NCBI GenBank assembly: GCA_934168005.1
Contig: CAKPMN010000022.1
Span: 1-12,267 of the forward strand
Direction of reading: 5' to 3'
DNA from: an uncultured Bacilli bacterium
GTDB lineage: Bacteria; Bacillota_I; Bacilli_A; RF39; UBA660
DNA length: 12,267 bases
The stretch's first letter is position 1. Each line of letters starts with the position of its first letter. The notes below the pieces were generated by a model. It saw only the letters and a list, made by a program, of their open reading frames with translations. It did not search any database and was not told the DNA's origin. Below, piece after piece: positions 12,210 through 12,267 of this stretch. A program made the translations under genes and the position numbers.

Positions 12210-12267
12210 CTTTTGAAATAAATACCTATATAATTAATAAAAAATCTAAAAAAATTACTTACTATAT

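Noticed and set aside
12213..12234. Promoter from TTGAAA (12213) and TATAAT (12229) after the last gene
   Set aside because: The spacer is only 10 bp, too short for a SigA promoter, and no gene start is visible before the window ends.
1..12267. Mycoplasma-type genetic code with TGA read as Trp
   Set aside because: TGG is used for Trp in all clear genes, and TGA ends the COG2509 gene at 8605-8607 and the 24-aa peptide, so the standard bacterial code fits.

Overview
The window reads as chromosome from a very AT-rich, low-GC Gram-positive-type bacterium (Bacillota/Bacilli, or a close relative such as the uncultured gut lineages near the Mollicutes). Evidence: A/T-ending codons throughout (TTA, ATA, AGA, GGA), AAGGAGG-type ribosome sites, extended -10 promoters (TGnTATAAT), short hairpin-plus-T-run terminators, and families such as a GluP-like rhomboid, a YgjV-like protein, BaiN/HI0933 and COG2509 flavoproteins and a DinF/MepA-type MATE pump. 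TGA acts as a stop (for example at 8607) and TGG encodes Trp, so the code is not the Mycoplasma one. The lineage is an inference from style and content only.

Layout. 1-97: possible gene end and a terminator. 98-553 (-): TspO/MBR membrane protein, divergent from a rhomboid protease (619-1782). Then an HD-domain phosphohydrolase (1827-2330) and a degenerate zinc-peptidase-like protein (2377-3423), each with its own promoter and terminator. 3447-3523: tRNA-Arg(CCU). 3526-5187: a 1.66-kb insertion. 5255-5767 (-): YgjV-like membrane protein. 5858-8607: two overlapping FAD-dependent oxidoreductase genes. 8707-10674: a MATE efflux pump fused to a cytidylate-kinase-like domain, behind a leader that contains a terminator. 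10752-11399: membrane-anchored XRE regulator. 11478-12188: membrane-anchored thioredoxin-like protein with a CPWC motif and a C-terminal twin CX3C motif. 12210-12267: nothing recognised.

The most interesting part is the insertion after the tRNA. The last 34 nt of the tRNA plus 2 nt are repeated exactly at 5152-5187, and similarity continues through the tRNA terminator (67 of 70 positions identical). This is the footprint of site-specific integration into a tRNA 3' end, yet no integrase lies between the repeats. The interval holds only (a) what looks like a complete type I toxin-antitoxin module and (b) one 376-aa gene of unknown function with codon use unlike its neighbours. The module has a 24-codon hydrophobic peptide on the minus strand with its Shine-Dalgarno locked in a GAAA hairpin, a 5' UTR complementary to its own 3' terminator, and a converging antisense RNA on the plus strand with its own promoter and terminator. 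It looks like a minimal, integrase-less cargo island stabilised by a membrane-peptide addiction module.

A second theme is compaction of control signals. At four junctions (1776-1811, 2326-2361, 3536-3570, 10661-10700) the loop of the upstream terminator hairpin coincides with the -35 box of the next promoter, and several start codons lie only about 10-20 nt from the predicted transcription start.
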